In this document: piece after piece, positions 1 to 7,604 of the stretch
Numbering within the stretch: position 1 is the stretch's first letter
How the letters are laid out: the number at the start of each line of letters is the position of its first letter
Origin: Nitrospira sp.
GTDB lineage: Bacteria; Nitrospirota; Nitrospiria; Nitrospirales; Nitrospiraceae
DNA: 11,826 nucleotides
Assembly (NCBI GenBank): GCA_025361385.1
Contig: JANYAJ010000261.1
Coordinates: 1-11,826 of the forward strand
Reading direction: 5' to 3'
Program-made: the position numbers and the translations under genes
The notes under the pieces: model-generated
Databases searched by the model: none
The model's input: only the letters and a program-made list of their open reading frames with translations
Told to the model about the DNA's origin: nothing

Positions 1-1695
1 TTTCGCCTGATCCGGCACATCGGCATTGGCGCGGACGCGAAGCGTTCTGACGCTGTCGGCCCATGACAGAATCAACGCAAACCGCTGGTACTTGTCCGAC
101 TGCTTCGGGTCCAACTTGCCCTGAATCACTTGAATGATTTCAGATTCGACAACGGGCAAGTCCCCCTCATACACATTGCCGGTCGAACCATTGATCGAGA
201 GATAGTCCCCCTCGCGGAACACCTTGGCGCCGATACGAACGGACTGGGCGTCCAGCACCTCCACCGCATCGCAGCCAGCCACACAGACCTTGCCCATTTG
301 CCGGGCGACGACCGCCGCGTGAGAGGTCATCCCGCCGCGTGCCGTCAAGAATCCTGCCGCCGCGTTCATCCCGTGAATATCGTCCGGGCTCGTTTCCTGG
401 CGAACCAACACTACACGGGTCCCAGCCGCTTTCATCGTCACGGCCTTATCGGGAGTCAGGGCGATTTTTCCGGCTGCTGCGCCAGGACCGGCAGGGAGCC
501 CCTTCCCCAGGGGATTGGATTTCGACTCTTCTTTCGTGTCGAAAATCGGATAAAGATATTGCGCCAATTGCTCCGGCCCGATCCGCTGCACCGCTTCCTG
601 CTTCGAGATGAGGCCTTCTCTCACCATATCGACCGCAATTTTTACAGCGGAAATGCCGGTCCGTTTGCCGACCCTGGTCTGGAGCATGTAGAGCTTGCCC
701 TCTTGGATCGTAAACTCCAAATCGAGCATATCCCGGTAATGTTTTTCGAGCTTCTTGTAGGTGTGCTCCAGTTCCTTGTACGCCTCAGGCACATTCTTCG
801 CGAGCGCATTCACTGGAAGCGGAGTCCTGATGCCTGCCACGACATCCTCGCCCTGAGCATTCATCAAGCACTCGCCGAAAAAGTTTTTATCACCGGATGC
901 CGGATCGCGCGTGAACGCGACACCGGTACCACTCGTTTCTCCCATGTTGCCGAATACCATCGCCACCACATTGATCGCCGTGCCCCAGGAATCGGGAATC
1001 CCATAGAGACGCCGATAGGTGACGGACCGCGCACCGAACCAGGACGAAAAGACGGCGTTGACCGCCAAACGAAGCTGCTCAAGCGGCTCGTCGGGAAACT
1101 CTTTCTTGGTCTCTTCCTTGATGAGCGCCTTGAAGCTGGCGACCAATTCCCGAAGGTGCCTCGCATCGAGATGGGTCTCGTGCGCCACGCCCACATCCGC
1201 CTTCTTCTGCTTCAGGATCGCTTCGAAATGTTCGCGCTGCACGCCCATGACGATGCTGCCGTACATGGACACAAAGCGCCGATAGCTGTCCTGGGCAAAC
1301 CGTTCATTGCGTGTTTTTGCAGCCAACCCCTCGACCGTCTTGGTGGTCAAACCGACATTCAGCACCGTATCCATCATACCCGGCATCGACGCCCTGGCGC
1401 CGGACCGGACCGAGACCAGCAGCGGCCGCTCAGGATCGCCGAACCCCATACCCATCGACCGCTCGACCCGCTTCAGCGATTTCAGCGCGGTGTCCCACAT
1501 GCCGGGAGGATACTGTTTCCCGTTCTTGTAATATTCAACGCAGGCCTCGGTGGAAATCGTGAAGCCGGGCGGAACAGAGATGCCGAGATTCGTCATCTCG
1601 GCAAGGCCGGTGCCCTTCCCGCCGAGGAGCTCTTTCATGTTGGAGGTCCCTTCGGCTTTGCCGTCACCGAAGTAGTACACATATTTCTTTGCCAC
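1..1695 (-). CDS. ppdK: Pyruvate, phosphate dikinase (3' end outside window)
   Basis: Interconverts pyruvate, ATP and phosphate with phosphoenolpyruvate, AMP and pyrophosphate in the cytoplasm. In autotrophs using the reductive TCA cycle it supplies phosphoenolpyruvate from pyruvate. The 565 visible codons start at GTG (1693-1695), preceded by AAGGAG seven bases upstream, and read VAKKYVYYFGDGKAEGTSNM. The N-terminal nucleotide-binding domain shows GGKGTGLAEM (about residue 26) and VSVRSGARASMPGMMDT (about 95-110), then GETSGTGVAFTRDP. The phosphohistidine swivel domain has GGMTSHAAVVARQMGK with the catalytic histidine at residue 459, close to His455 of the Clostridium symbiosum enzyme. The C-terminal TIM-barrel domain has only begun (about residue 540) when the window ends. 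No frameshift or stop is visible. It lies 28 bases after a small membrane-protein gene, downstream of glyQ-glyS, so co-transcription is likely. Family assignment is very secure. Confidence 0.96.
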   Translation of the reverse strand, partial: MAKKYVYYFGDGKAEGTSNMKELLGGKGTGLAEMTNLGISVPPGFTISTEACVEYYKNGKQYPPGMWDTALKSLKRVERSMGMGFGDPERPLLVSVRSGARASMPGMMDTVLNVGLTTKTVEGLAAKTRNERFAQDSYRRFVSMYGSIVMGVQREHFEAILKQKKADVGVAHETHLDARHLRELVASFKALIKEETKKEFPDEPLEQLRLAVNAVFSSWFGARSVTYRRLYGIPDSWGTAINVVAMVFGNMGETSGTGVAFTRDPASGDKNFFGECLMNAQGEDVVAGIRTPLPVNALAKNVPEAYKELEHTYKKLEKHYRDMLDLEFTIQEGKLYMLQTRVGKRTGISAVKIAVDMVREGLISKQEAVQRIGPEQLAQYLYPIFDTKEESKSNPLGKGLPAGPGAAAGKIALTPDKAVTMKAAGTRVVLVRQETSPDDIHGMNAAAGFLTARGGMTSHAAVVARQMGKVCVAGCDAVEVLDAQSVRIGAKVFREGDYLSINGSTGNVYEGDLPVVESEIIQVIQGKLDPKQSDKYQRFALILSWADSVRTLRVRANADVPDQAK

Positions 1696-1723
1696 GCTGC
1701 CTCTCCTTCGCGTTGAGTTCAGT

Positions 1724-2215
1724 TCAATGGACGAGTGATGCCCCATGGCCGGCGACGGATTCGAGACGCAGCCGATACCGGCTGACCAAATACCATTTCG
1801 CCACCAGCCCGAATGCAATGACGGCCACGACAAACAACATCAATATGAGCAACCGATAGTCGGCGCGAACGCCCCGATCCACATAATACTGCCCGTCAGG
1901 CCCTTGCCGAAGCTTCACCTCCCGTTGAATCTGATGCGTCTTGCCGGAGGGATCGGACAGATTGATCCATTCCGAGCAAAGACGAACCGGGTCCGTTGCC
2001 CCTGCGACGGATTTCCAGCCGAGCCGGAGACAAATATCCTGTTTAGAGTTAAATACATCGGGAGTCGCTGCCAGCTCATCAAGGTTAACCCCACTGGCCC
2101 ATAACCCGATCAGCACGATCGCATTGCAGAGAACCATGATGGCAAGAGACACGCCGACCGTGAATCGACGGACCTTACTCGCCCGACGCTGATCGTCTGA
2201 CAATGCGTGATCCAT
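1724..2215 (-). CDS. Two-helix membrane protein of unknown function
   Basis: Not recognised. From the ATG at 2213-2215 it is 163 residues: a short charged N terminus (DDQRRASKVRR), a first membrane segment (VGVSLAIMVLCNAIVLIGLW), a soluble loop of about 75 residues, a second membrane segment (LLILMLFVVAVIAFGLVAKW) and a basic tail (VSRYRLRL). The positive-inside rule puts both ends in the cytoplasm and the loop in the periplasm. The loop contains two cysteines (DICLRLGW and RLCSEW) that could form a disulfide. The frame stays open to a TTG at 2245, adding ten residues, but no ribosome site precedes that TTG, whereas GAGGGG abuts the ATG, though with very short spacing; the start is uncertain. 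It sits between glyS and ppdK on the same strand, 28 bases before ppdK. That position alone does not reveal a function. Confidence 0.72.
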   Translation of the reverse strand: MDHALSDDQRRASKVRRFTVGVSLAIMVLCNAIVLIGLWASGVNLDELAATPDVFNSKQDICLRLGWKSVAGATDPVRLCSEWINLSDPSGKTHQIQREVKLRQGPDGQYYVDRGVRADYRLLILMLFVVAVIAFGLVAKWYLVSRYRLRLESVAGHGASLVH

Positions 2216-2344
2216 CCCCTCACCCGACCGGTTGATCTCACTCAATAGGTGAGCTAGATGAGGCTCCTATTGCGCGCGTCCAACGAGGGCCTTCCCAGTC
2301 CGCGCATTGCGCGAGCACAGAAGATCATCAGCCCCCATCCAGGC

Positions 2345-4537
2345 CTATCCCCCTTGTACCACAATCTGCGAAAAGTCCGCGAATGAGTTGAAGAAGTCAT
2401 CCACTTCTTGGAGCAGCGACAACCGATTACTCCGGACGGCCTGATCCTCGGCATTGACCATGACTGCCGCAAAGAACGCATCGATGGTAGGCTTCAGACG
2501 CACCAGCGCGTCCAGGGCCTGGTTATAGTCACCCCGCTTCATCCCGGACATAAGCTTGTCCCGCTCATCCACCGTAGCCTGGTACAGCGCCGACTCAGTG
2601 GGATGTTCGAACCGCGCGCTATCGACCGGCTGACGATCCCATGTCTCTTTCTCGACAAGCCGGTGCGCGCGTTTAAAGCCGACGATCAAGGGATCGAATT
2701 CCGGCTTTGTCGTGACAGATTCAAGCGCTTTCATTCGCTGCATAAGATCCACGAGGTCGAGCGTCTTGCCATGTGCCTGCTTGAGCACCGCTTCGATAAC
2801 ATCGTCTCGTAACGCATGGACAACCCTGGCATAATGCCGAACCCGTTCAAAAAGAAACTCTGTCATCCGGCGTCGCCCCTCCTGCCCGGAATCTTGCCCC
2901 CCCTTGAAACCATCGCCGATAACGAGATCTCTCGCCGTATCGACATAACTCCCCAGATCGATACGCAGGTCTCCCTCAAGAATAATTCTGACAACGGCCG
3001 TGGCATTCCGGCGCAGGGCAAAGGGATCTTCCGATCCGGTCGGCACGAGCCCCACATAGAAGAAGGCCGCAATCGAATCCAGCCGATCGGCCAACGACAA
3101 TACTCGACCCGCGATGGTCTTGGGCAACTCGCCTTCGATCGAACGCGGCAGATATTGCTCTCTGATGGCCTGACTCACCGCCTCGGATTCACCGTCATGC
3201 TTCGCATACTCGCCCCCCATGATGCCCTGCAGTTCCGGAAATTCACCGACGACACCTGTAAGAAGATCCGCCTTGCACAGCTCCGCGGCCCTCTCGCAAG
3301 CCTGTTTGAGCTGGTCGTCCTGCGGTCGCAGCGTCGACGCGATGACGCCGGCCAGCCTCTTGACCCGTTGCTGTTTCTTCTCCATCGTGCCGAGTTTCTG
3401 CTGAAATGTGACCCCGGCCAGCTTCGGCACCCGGTCCTCGAGTTTGACCTTCCGGTCTTCGTCAAAAAAGAACTTCGCGTCGGCCAGACGCGCAGCCAGA
3501 ACCCGCTCATTTCCTTCGCGAATCAATCCCATATCTTTGGCTCGATTGTTCGTTACCGCGATGAAATGGGGAACGAGCTTCCCGGTCTCTTTGTGCATTA
3601 AGGAAAAGAACCCCTGATGTTCTTTCATGGAGGTAATCAAAATCTCTTGCGGCACGTCTAAATAGGCAGGCTTGAAGGAACCGATAATGGCGTTGGGACA
3701 TTCAGTCGTATAGACCGCCTGATCCAACAAGTCCGGGTCGACATTCAACGAGAACCCGGCTTTTTTACAGAGGGTCGCAATCTGTTCTTCGATCATGTGG
3801 CGGCGACGCTGGGGATCTGGAGTGACGCCTTGACGTTCAAGTCCCTTCAGATAGGACCCGGAGTCCCGAACCACGAGCCCCTTGGAGCTCCCTAAGACGC
3901 GATGGCCTAGAGTCTTGTTGCCGGCGGTAATCCCCGCGGCTTCGATCGGAAGCGTGGCCCCGCCATACACTACCACCAGCCACCGCACTGGACGAGCAAA
4001 CCGAACGCCGGTGGTATTCCATTTCATCGCTTTTGGGAACGACAGTTTCGCGATCAACAGTGGAAGGAGTTCTCCCAGAACCACCTTGGTTGGCCGCCCC
4101 AGCTCTTGCTTCACCGCAAACAGATATTCCCCCTTCGGGGTCTGACGCACTTGCAGTTCATGAACCGCGACCCCTTGCCCTGCAGCAAATCCCATTGCCG
4201 CTCTGGTCGGCTGACCAGCTGGATCGAACGCCACCGACTTTGAAGGCCCCATCGCTTCCTTGGCCATCGAGGTCTGCAAGGTCGCCAGGCCCTCAACGAC
4301 TAAGGTCAATCGTCGTGGCGTTCCCAAGCTACGAACAGATTGAAACGCGAGGCGGTGGTCCTTGAACAACTGTTCAGCCGCCTCTTTCAATGTTGCCAAC
4401 GCAGGCGCGATGAACTGGTAGGGCAGTTCTTCGACGCCGATCTCAAGCAATAACTCGGCAGCCTTCACAGGGGAAGGGCGGCTTATTTTTTTCGCAGAAG
4501 GGACAGGACGGCGAGACGATTGGGTCTTCTTTGTCAT
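2345..4537 (-). CDS. glyS: Glycine--tRNA ligase beta subunit
   Basis: Beta subunit of the alpha2-beta2 glycyl-tRNA synthetase, which charges tRNA-Gly in the cytoplasm; beta carries the tRNA-recognition domains. The 730 residues show the family landmarks in order: AAELLLEIGVEELPYQF (about 26), RPVRWLVVVYG, ECPNAIIGSFKPAYLDVPQE, KEHQGFFSLM followed by PHFIAVTNN, GNERVLAARLADAKFFFDED, the HD-like region GEFPELQGIMGGEYAKHDGE, and a C-terminal anticodon-binding part ending DDFFNSFADFSQIVVQGG. It is somewhat longer than the roughly 690 residues usual for the family, because about 25 Lys/Ser/Pro/Arg-rich residues precede the conserved start. The ATG at 4535-4537 has only a weak AGAGAAA upstream, 18 bases after the glyQ stop, so translation may be coupled to glyQ. 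No frameshift is visible. Confidence 0.97.
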   Translation of the reverse strand: MTKKTQSSRRPVPSAKKISRPSPVKAAELLLEIGVEELPYQFIAPALATLKEAAEQLFKDHRLAFQSVRSLGTPRRLTLVVEGLATLQTSMAKEAMGPSKSVAFDPAGQPTRAAMGFAAGQGVAVHELQVRQTPKGEYLFAVKQELGRPTKVVLGELLPLLIAKLSFPKAMKWNTTGVRFARPVRWLVVVYGGATLPIEAAGITAGNKTLGHRVLGSSKGLVVRDSGSYLKGLERQGVTPDPQRRRHMIEEQIATLCKKAGFSLNVDPDLLDQAVYTTECPNAIIGSFKPAYLDVPQEILITSMKEHQGFFSLMHKETGKLVPHFIAVTNNRAKDMGLIREGNERVLAARLADAKFFFDEDRKVKLEDRVPKLAGVTFQQKLGTMEKKQQRVKRLAGVIASTLRPQDDQLKQACERAAELCKADLLTGVVGEFPELQGIMGGEYAKHDGESEAVSQAIREQYLPRSIEGELPKTIAGRVLSLADRLDSIAAFFYVGLVPTGSEDPFALRRNATAVVRIILEGDLRIDLGSYVDTARDLVIGDGFKGGQDSGQEGRRRMTEFLFERVRHYARVVHALRDDVIEAVLKQAHGKTLDLVDLMQRMKALESVTTKPEFDPLIVGFKRAHRLVEKETWDRQPVDSARFEHPTESALYQATVDERDKLMSGMKRGDYNQALDALVRLKPTIDAFFAAVMVNAEDQAVRSNRLSLLQEVDDFFNSFADFSQIVVQGG

Positions 4538-4555
4538 GAGTTTCTCTGTCGTTCT

Positions 4556-5530
4556 TTATGCGCGGCGGGCCATAGTTCTGACGCGCGAGGCGGCTGACTT
4601 CGCTCCATCACGCCCCCCGCCTCGATTGAGCAGCGGATGCCCCATCGCCGCTCGCTCTTCAATATAACGTTCGGCGCATTGGCGCGCCAGCGCACGAACC
4701 CTGGCGATATAGCCTGTGCGTTCTGCCACGCTGATGGCCCCGCGGGCATCGAGTAGGTTGAAGAGGTGCGAGGACTTGATACAGAATTCGTAGGCCGGAA
4801 GGGTCAGCCGCTTCTCGCGATTCGCCAGCAGCCGTTTACATTCTCCCTCGAACGATTGAAACGTGGCCATGAGCATCGCCACATCGCCTTCTTCGAAATT
4901 ATAGGTCGAGAACTGCACTTCGGTTTCGTGATGGATGTCGCCATACGTCACGGCATCGTTCCAAGCGAGGTCGAAGACATTATTCACTTGTTGCAGATAC
5001 ATCGCGATGCGTTCAGTCCCGTATGTGATTTCAACGGTAATGGGATTGAGTTCAATCCCGCCGATCTCCTGAAAGTAGGTGAACTGCGTGATTTCCATCC
5101 CGTCGAGACGTACCTCCCAGCCCAGACCCCAGGCGCCCAACGTAGGAGACTCCCAGTCGTCTTGAATGAACCGGATGTCGTGCTGCTTCGGATCAATCCC
5201 CAATTGGGCCAGACTCTCCAGATACAACGCTTGAATGTTGTCCGGAGCCGGCTTCAACACAACCTGATACTGGTAGTAGTGCTGCATGCGATTCGGATTT
5301 TCGCCATATCGCCCATCAGTGGGACGACGACATGGTTGGGGATAGGCAGCCCGCCAGGGTTCAGGACCAAGGGACCGAAGAAATGTGGCGGGATGGAAGG
5401 TCCCGGCACCCATTTCCAGATCATAGGGTTGATGGATCACACAACCTTGGTCGGCCCAGTAATGATGCAACGTGAGAATGAGATCCTGGTAGTTCACAAT
5501 CGGTCCTGCGAGGTGGTGAAACTGTTGCAT
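4556..5530 (-). CDS. glyQ: Glycine--tRNA ligase alpha subunit
   Basis: Catalytic class II alpha subunit of glycyl-tRNA synthetase; it activates glycine with ATP and works with GlyS encoded 18 bases downstream. Landmarks are [108 protein letters not shown] and [15 protein letters not shown] chose the ATG at 5528-5530 ([17 protein letters not shown], 324 residues). It aligns with the normal GlyQ N terminus (MQKFDTRTFQGL in Escherichia coli, from memory) and has AGGGG four bases upstream. The open frame continues to a TTG at 5602, but that would add 24 atypical residues and leave almost no leader after the best -10 box. The protein ends in about 20 extra basic residues ([20 protein letters not shown]) not usual in the family. 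Confidence 0.96.
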   Translation of the reverse strand: MQQFHHLAGPIVNYQDLILTLHHYWADQGCVIHQPYDLEMGAGTFHPATFLRSLGPEPWRAAYPQPCRRPTDGRYGENPNRMQHYYQYQVVLKPAPDNIQALYLESLAQLGIDPKQHDIRFIQDDWESPTLGAWGLGWEVRLDGMEITQFTYFQEIGGIELNPITVEITYGTERIAMYLQQVNNVFDLAWNDAVTYGDIHHETEVQFSTYNFEEGDVAMLMATFQSFEGECKRLLANREKRLTLPAYEFCIKSSHLFNLLDARGAISVAERTGYIARVRALARQCAERYIEERAAMGHPLLNRGGGRDGAKSAASRVRTMARRA

Positions 5531-5613
5531 GAGCCCCTGAGCGAAGGAAGAAGCTAACAGGAATTCGCACAAGCTGTCAAGAAACAAACCCTCTATGATC
5601 AAGGAGTTGCATC

Positions 5614-5642
5614 AGTATAGGCCTCCTGATTTGGCCTTAAAT
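5614..5642 (-). promoter_or_regulatory. Candidate promoter of the glyQ operon
   Basis: On the minus strand the region reads TATACT (5614-5619), five of six matches to the sigma70 -10 box. The hexamer 17 bases upstream, ATTTAA (5637-5642), is a poor -35. Expected initiation near 5607 gives a leader of about 77 bases to the glyQ ATG at 5530. That is one reason for preferring this ATG over the TTG at 5602. No T-box or other tRNA-sensing leader was recognised in the short leader. Confidence 0.35.
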
Positions 5643-5690
5643 CTTGACGAACTTGTGGGAGTGATAGCGATTGATCTCCACCGCCTGCTC

Positions 5691-5719
5691 TTGACGTAGC
5701 TTTATCAGTCCTCTATTGT
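5691..5719 (+). promoter_or_regulatory. Sigma70-type promoter of the Rrf2-exporter pair
   Basis: TTGACG (5691-5696), five of six to the -35 consensus, is followed after exactly 17 bases by TATTGT (5714-5719), four of six to the -10 consensus. Initiation is expected near 5726, giving a leader of about 33 bases to the Rrf2 ATG at 5759. No clear Shine-Dalgarno sequence precedes that ATG (the bases before it are ATTACCTATTCCC), so initiation may be weak or SD-independent. Confidence 0.6.
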
Positions 5720-5723
5720 CCTG

Positions 5724-5748
5724 ATACTTGATTAACTCACTCGGCATT
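5724..5748 (+). promoter_or_regulatory. Putative Rrf2/IscR-type operator over the transcription start
   Basis: A 25-base imperfect palindrome begins four bases after the -10 box. Its left part is ATACTTGATTAA and its right part is CTCACTCGGCATT. Aligned by hand with the Escherichia coli IscR type 1 consensus as I remember it (ATASYYGACTRW, then WWYAGTCRRSTAT), 20 of 25 positions agree. A site here would block transcription initiation when bound, which fits autorepression by the Rrf2 protein encoded 11 bases downstream. The match is to a remembered consensus from a distant organism, so the binding protein is inferred. Confidence 0.5.
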
Positions 5749-5758
5749 ACCTATTCCC

Positions 5759-6193
5759 ATGAAGCTCTCAAAGAAAAGCGAATACGGACTTCGCGCGCTA
5801 CTAGAACTCACACTCTTCTACGGCAAGGCAACACTCCAGCGGCACCAGATCGCGGAGCGCCAGCATATCCCCGTCGAGTTTCTTGAGCAGATCCTGCTTG
5901 CGCTGAAACGAGCCGGTCTCCTCTCGAGCCGTCGAGGCATGAAGGGTGGCTACGCGCTCATCAAACCCCCGGGAGAAATCACCCTCGGCCAAGTGATTCG
6001 CATTTTGGACGGCCCCCTCGCTCCCATCGGATGTGTGAGCAAAACGGCCTATCAAAAATGCGCGGACTGCCCCTATGCCGAGCATGCCCAATGTCCGGTG
6101 CAGCACGTGATGGGCACCGTACGTGATGCCATTGCCGGCATCCTGGACCACTACACACTCGACGACTTCGCCTGCGGACACCACAAAGGATAA
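5759..6193 (+). CDS. Rrf2-family transcriptional regulator, probable Fe-S sensor
   Basis: A 144-residue dimeric winged-helix regulator of the Rrf2 family (IscR, NsrR, CymR, RirA). It opens MKLSKKSEYGLRALLELTL; the helix-turn-helix and wing cover about 25-70 (QIAERQHIPVEFLEQILLALK, then SSRRGMKGGYAL). Glu43 in FLEQ coincides with IscR Glu43. The sensor region has cysteines at 92, 101, 104 and 112, spacing CX8CX2CX7C. This differs from the IscR CX5CX5C pattern, and the residue matching IscR His107 is Gln115. A fifth cysteine lies in a CGHHKG tail. An Fe-S cluster is therefore likely, but its type and ligands cannot be told from sequence. It has its own promoter and a candidate operator, and is probably co-transcribed with the exporter gene 2 bases downstream. 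Alternatives are nitric-oxide, iron or cysteine sensing. Confidence 0.93.
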   Translation: MKLSKKSEYGLRALLELTLFYGKATLQRHQIAERQHIPVEFLEQILLALKRAGLLSSRRGMKGGYALIKPPGEITLGQVIRILDGPLAPIGCVSKTAYQKCADCPYAEHAQCPVQHVMGTVRDAIAGILDHYTLDDFACGHHKG

Positions 6194-6195
6194 TC

Positions 6196-7029
6196 ATGGA
6201 TCAAGTCGTGCTCGTGCTGATCACATTTGTCGCGGCCACCGTCAACGGTGCCCTGGGATACGGCTTTTCTTCGATTACGGTTCCCGTAGCGCTGCTGTTT
6301 TACACCAACCGTATTCTAAATCCTGCGTTGGTACTGGTGGAATTAGTGATCAATGGGTACGTCCTCTTCATCAACCGCAAAAGCGTCCCAAACATTTGGT
6401 GGCGCGTGGCGCCCATTTTGATCGGCCTCCTGATCGGTGTCGCGATCGGTAGCTATATCCTCTCCCTTGTCCATCCGTCCTGGGTCAAATTTGTGACCTA
6501 TTTTATGCTGCTGCCCTTGATTCTGCTTCAGGCTGCCGGTATCAGAAAACCCATCAAAGCCGAAAAGGCCATCGCGATCCCGTTCGGAGTAGGAATTGGA
6601 ACCCTCTATTCTGTGACGACGATCTCAGGCCCTCCGCTTGCGCTGCTGTTCAACAATCAAGGGTATGCAAAACAGGATTTCCGGGCCGCGCTAAGCGTCA
6701 TTCGAGTTGGGGAAGCGGTCATGACGGGAATCGCCTACTACTTCATTGGACTCTATAGCGCCGAGAGCCTGGAGATCATTCCCTACATCATTCCCAGCGT
6801 CCTGTTGGGAATTCCCCTCGGAAGCTACCTCATCCGTTTGATGGACCCTGAAACCTTCAGACGGATCTGCATGGCCTTCGATGCCTTGATCGTCGCATTC
6901 GGCATGTCCCGAGTGCTGATCGAATTGAACTTGGCCACCGCCGTCACCACCTACAGCATCCTCTCGATCGTGATGACCCTCAATGCCTACTTACTGTTTC
7001 GCTACTTTCGGGATAGAACCGTTCCTTAG
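6196..7029 (+). CDS. TauE/SafE-family membrane exporter
   Basis: A 277-residue inner-membrane protein of the TauE/SafE (formerly DUF81) family, whose studied members export sulfite, sulfoacetate or related organosulfur anions. About eight hydrophobic segments fill the protein. The two family repeats are marked by FVAATVNGALGYGFSSITVP near residue 11 and by SVTTISGPPLALLFNNQG near residue 140. No signal peptide or soluble domain is present. The ATG lies 2 bases after the stop of the Rrf2 gene, and its ribosome site AAAGGA is inside the last codons of that gene, so translational coupling is likely. The pairing with an Fe-S type regulator and an IscR-like operator suggests export of a sulfur species or a related stress metabolite. 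Substrate is not readable from sequence; TauE/SafE proteins are often mis-assigned to sulfite. Confidence 0.93.
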   Translation: MDQVVLVLITFVAATVNGALGYGFSSITVPVALLFYTNRILNPALVLVELVINGYVLFINRKSVPNIWWRVAPILIGLLIGVAIGSYILSLVHPSWVKFVTYFMLLPLILLQAAGIRKPIKAEKAIAIPFGVGIGTLYSVTTISGPPLALLFNNQGYAKQDFRAALSVIRVGEAVMTGIAYYFIGLYSAESLEIIPYIIPSVLLGIPLGSYLIRLMDPETFRRICMAFDALIVAFGMSRVLIELNLATAVTTYSILSIVMTLNAYLLFRYFRDRTVP

Positions 7030-7604
7030 CGAGAAGAAAGGAGTACCGGACACCAAATCATTCGCCGGACTGATCGGTTGCCCCTCTCTTTTTCATGCAG
7101 TCCGATCCGTAATCGCACCCCGCTTGCCCAGAAACCTAACCACGCGCGAACTACAACGGGATACCCCCGCATCGCTCCACCTAACCTCACTCCTTCAGTA
7201 GGCACTATCTGCCAGACAGATGCCCCCTCAGGATCCAGGCACCGACTCATACATTTATAGTTACAACCTAAATCAAACTGAGCTCGCCTTGCCTCACCGA
7301 AATTGATCGTTTAACTCTCCACTCATAGGCACTCACAATAAGTTAGCTGCAACATATATTGAGTCACCGCTCATGAAGTCTGACGTGACCTGTATGGTCT
7401 CTCCTGCAGATCCTACAGCTCACACAATTTTGAGCGACAGCATCGCGAGCGATTTACTTCAATAAATCAATCATCTGCAGCCATTTATCCTGGCACATAC
7501 ATTGCTCTTACCCTGCCACGATCTCCTTCTGCCTGCATCACGCACGAAGTAGTCAATACCTAACAGAACCGAAGAATAAACACATTTTCCCTGTGGAGCA
7601 ACAC
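7030..7604. other. Intergenic stretch without a convincing gene
   Basis: About 575 bases between the exporter and the lipoprotein gene. Small open frames exist on both strands but lack ribosome sites and have proline/arginine-rich, unprotein-like translations. No tRNA, riboswitch or T-rich rho-independent terminator was recognised. A weak promoter-like pair, TTGAGC (7430-7435) and TTTACT (7453-7458) with 17-base spacing, could serve the lipoprotein gene. It lies inside a cluster of small inverted repeats: CTGCAGAT at 7404-7411 with ATCTGCAG at 7473-7480, GCTCA/TGAGC at 7418-7435, and GATTTA/TAAATC at 7451-7468. Confidence 0.5.

Noticed and set aside
130-1716. A 528-codon open frame on the plus strand opposite ppdK
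   Set aside because: The minus strand encodes an unmistakable pyruvate phosphate dikinase here. The plus-strand translation is His/Arg-rich with no recognisable motif and no ribosome site; it is an antisense shadow of a GC-rich gene.
2301-2313. Hairpin CGCGC-ATT-GCGCG in the glyS to membrane-protein gap
   Set aside because: The stem is only 5 bp and no T-run follows on the minus strand, so a terminator is not supported; it may be chance in GC-rich DNA.
2816-3601. A 261-codon plus-strand frame opposite glyS, and a 263-codon one at 4766-5557 opposite glyQ
   Set aside because: Both lie wholly antisense to conserved synthetase genes and show no protein-family features.
7072-7107. GATCGG/CCGATC inverted pair after the exporter gene as a terminator
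   Set aside because: The stem is 6 bp with a 24-base loop and no T-run directly after it; not a credible rho-independent terminator.
7026-7260. Small open frames on both strands after the exporter gene
   Set aside because: They have no ribosome sites, proline/arginine-rich translations and overlap each other; none resembles a known protein.
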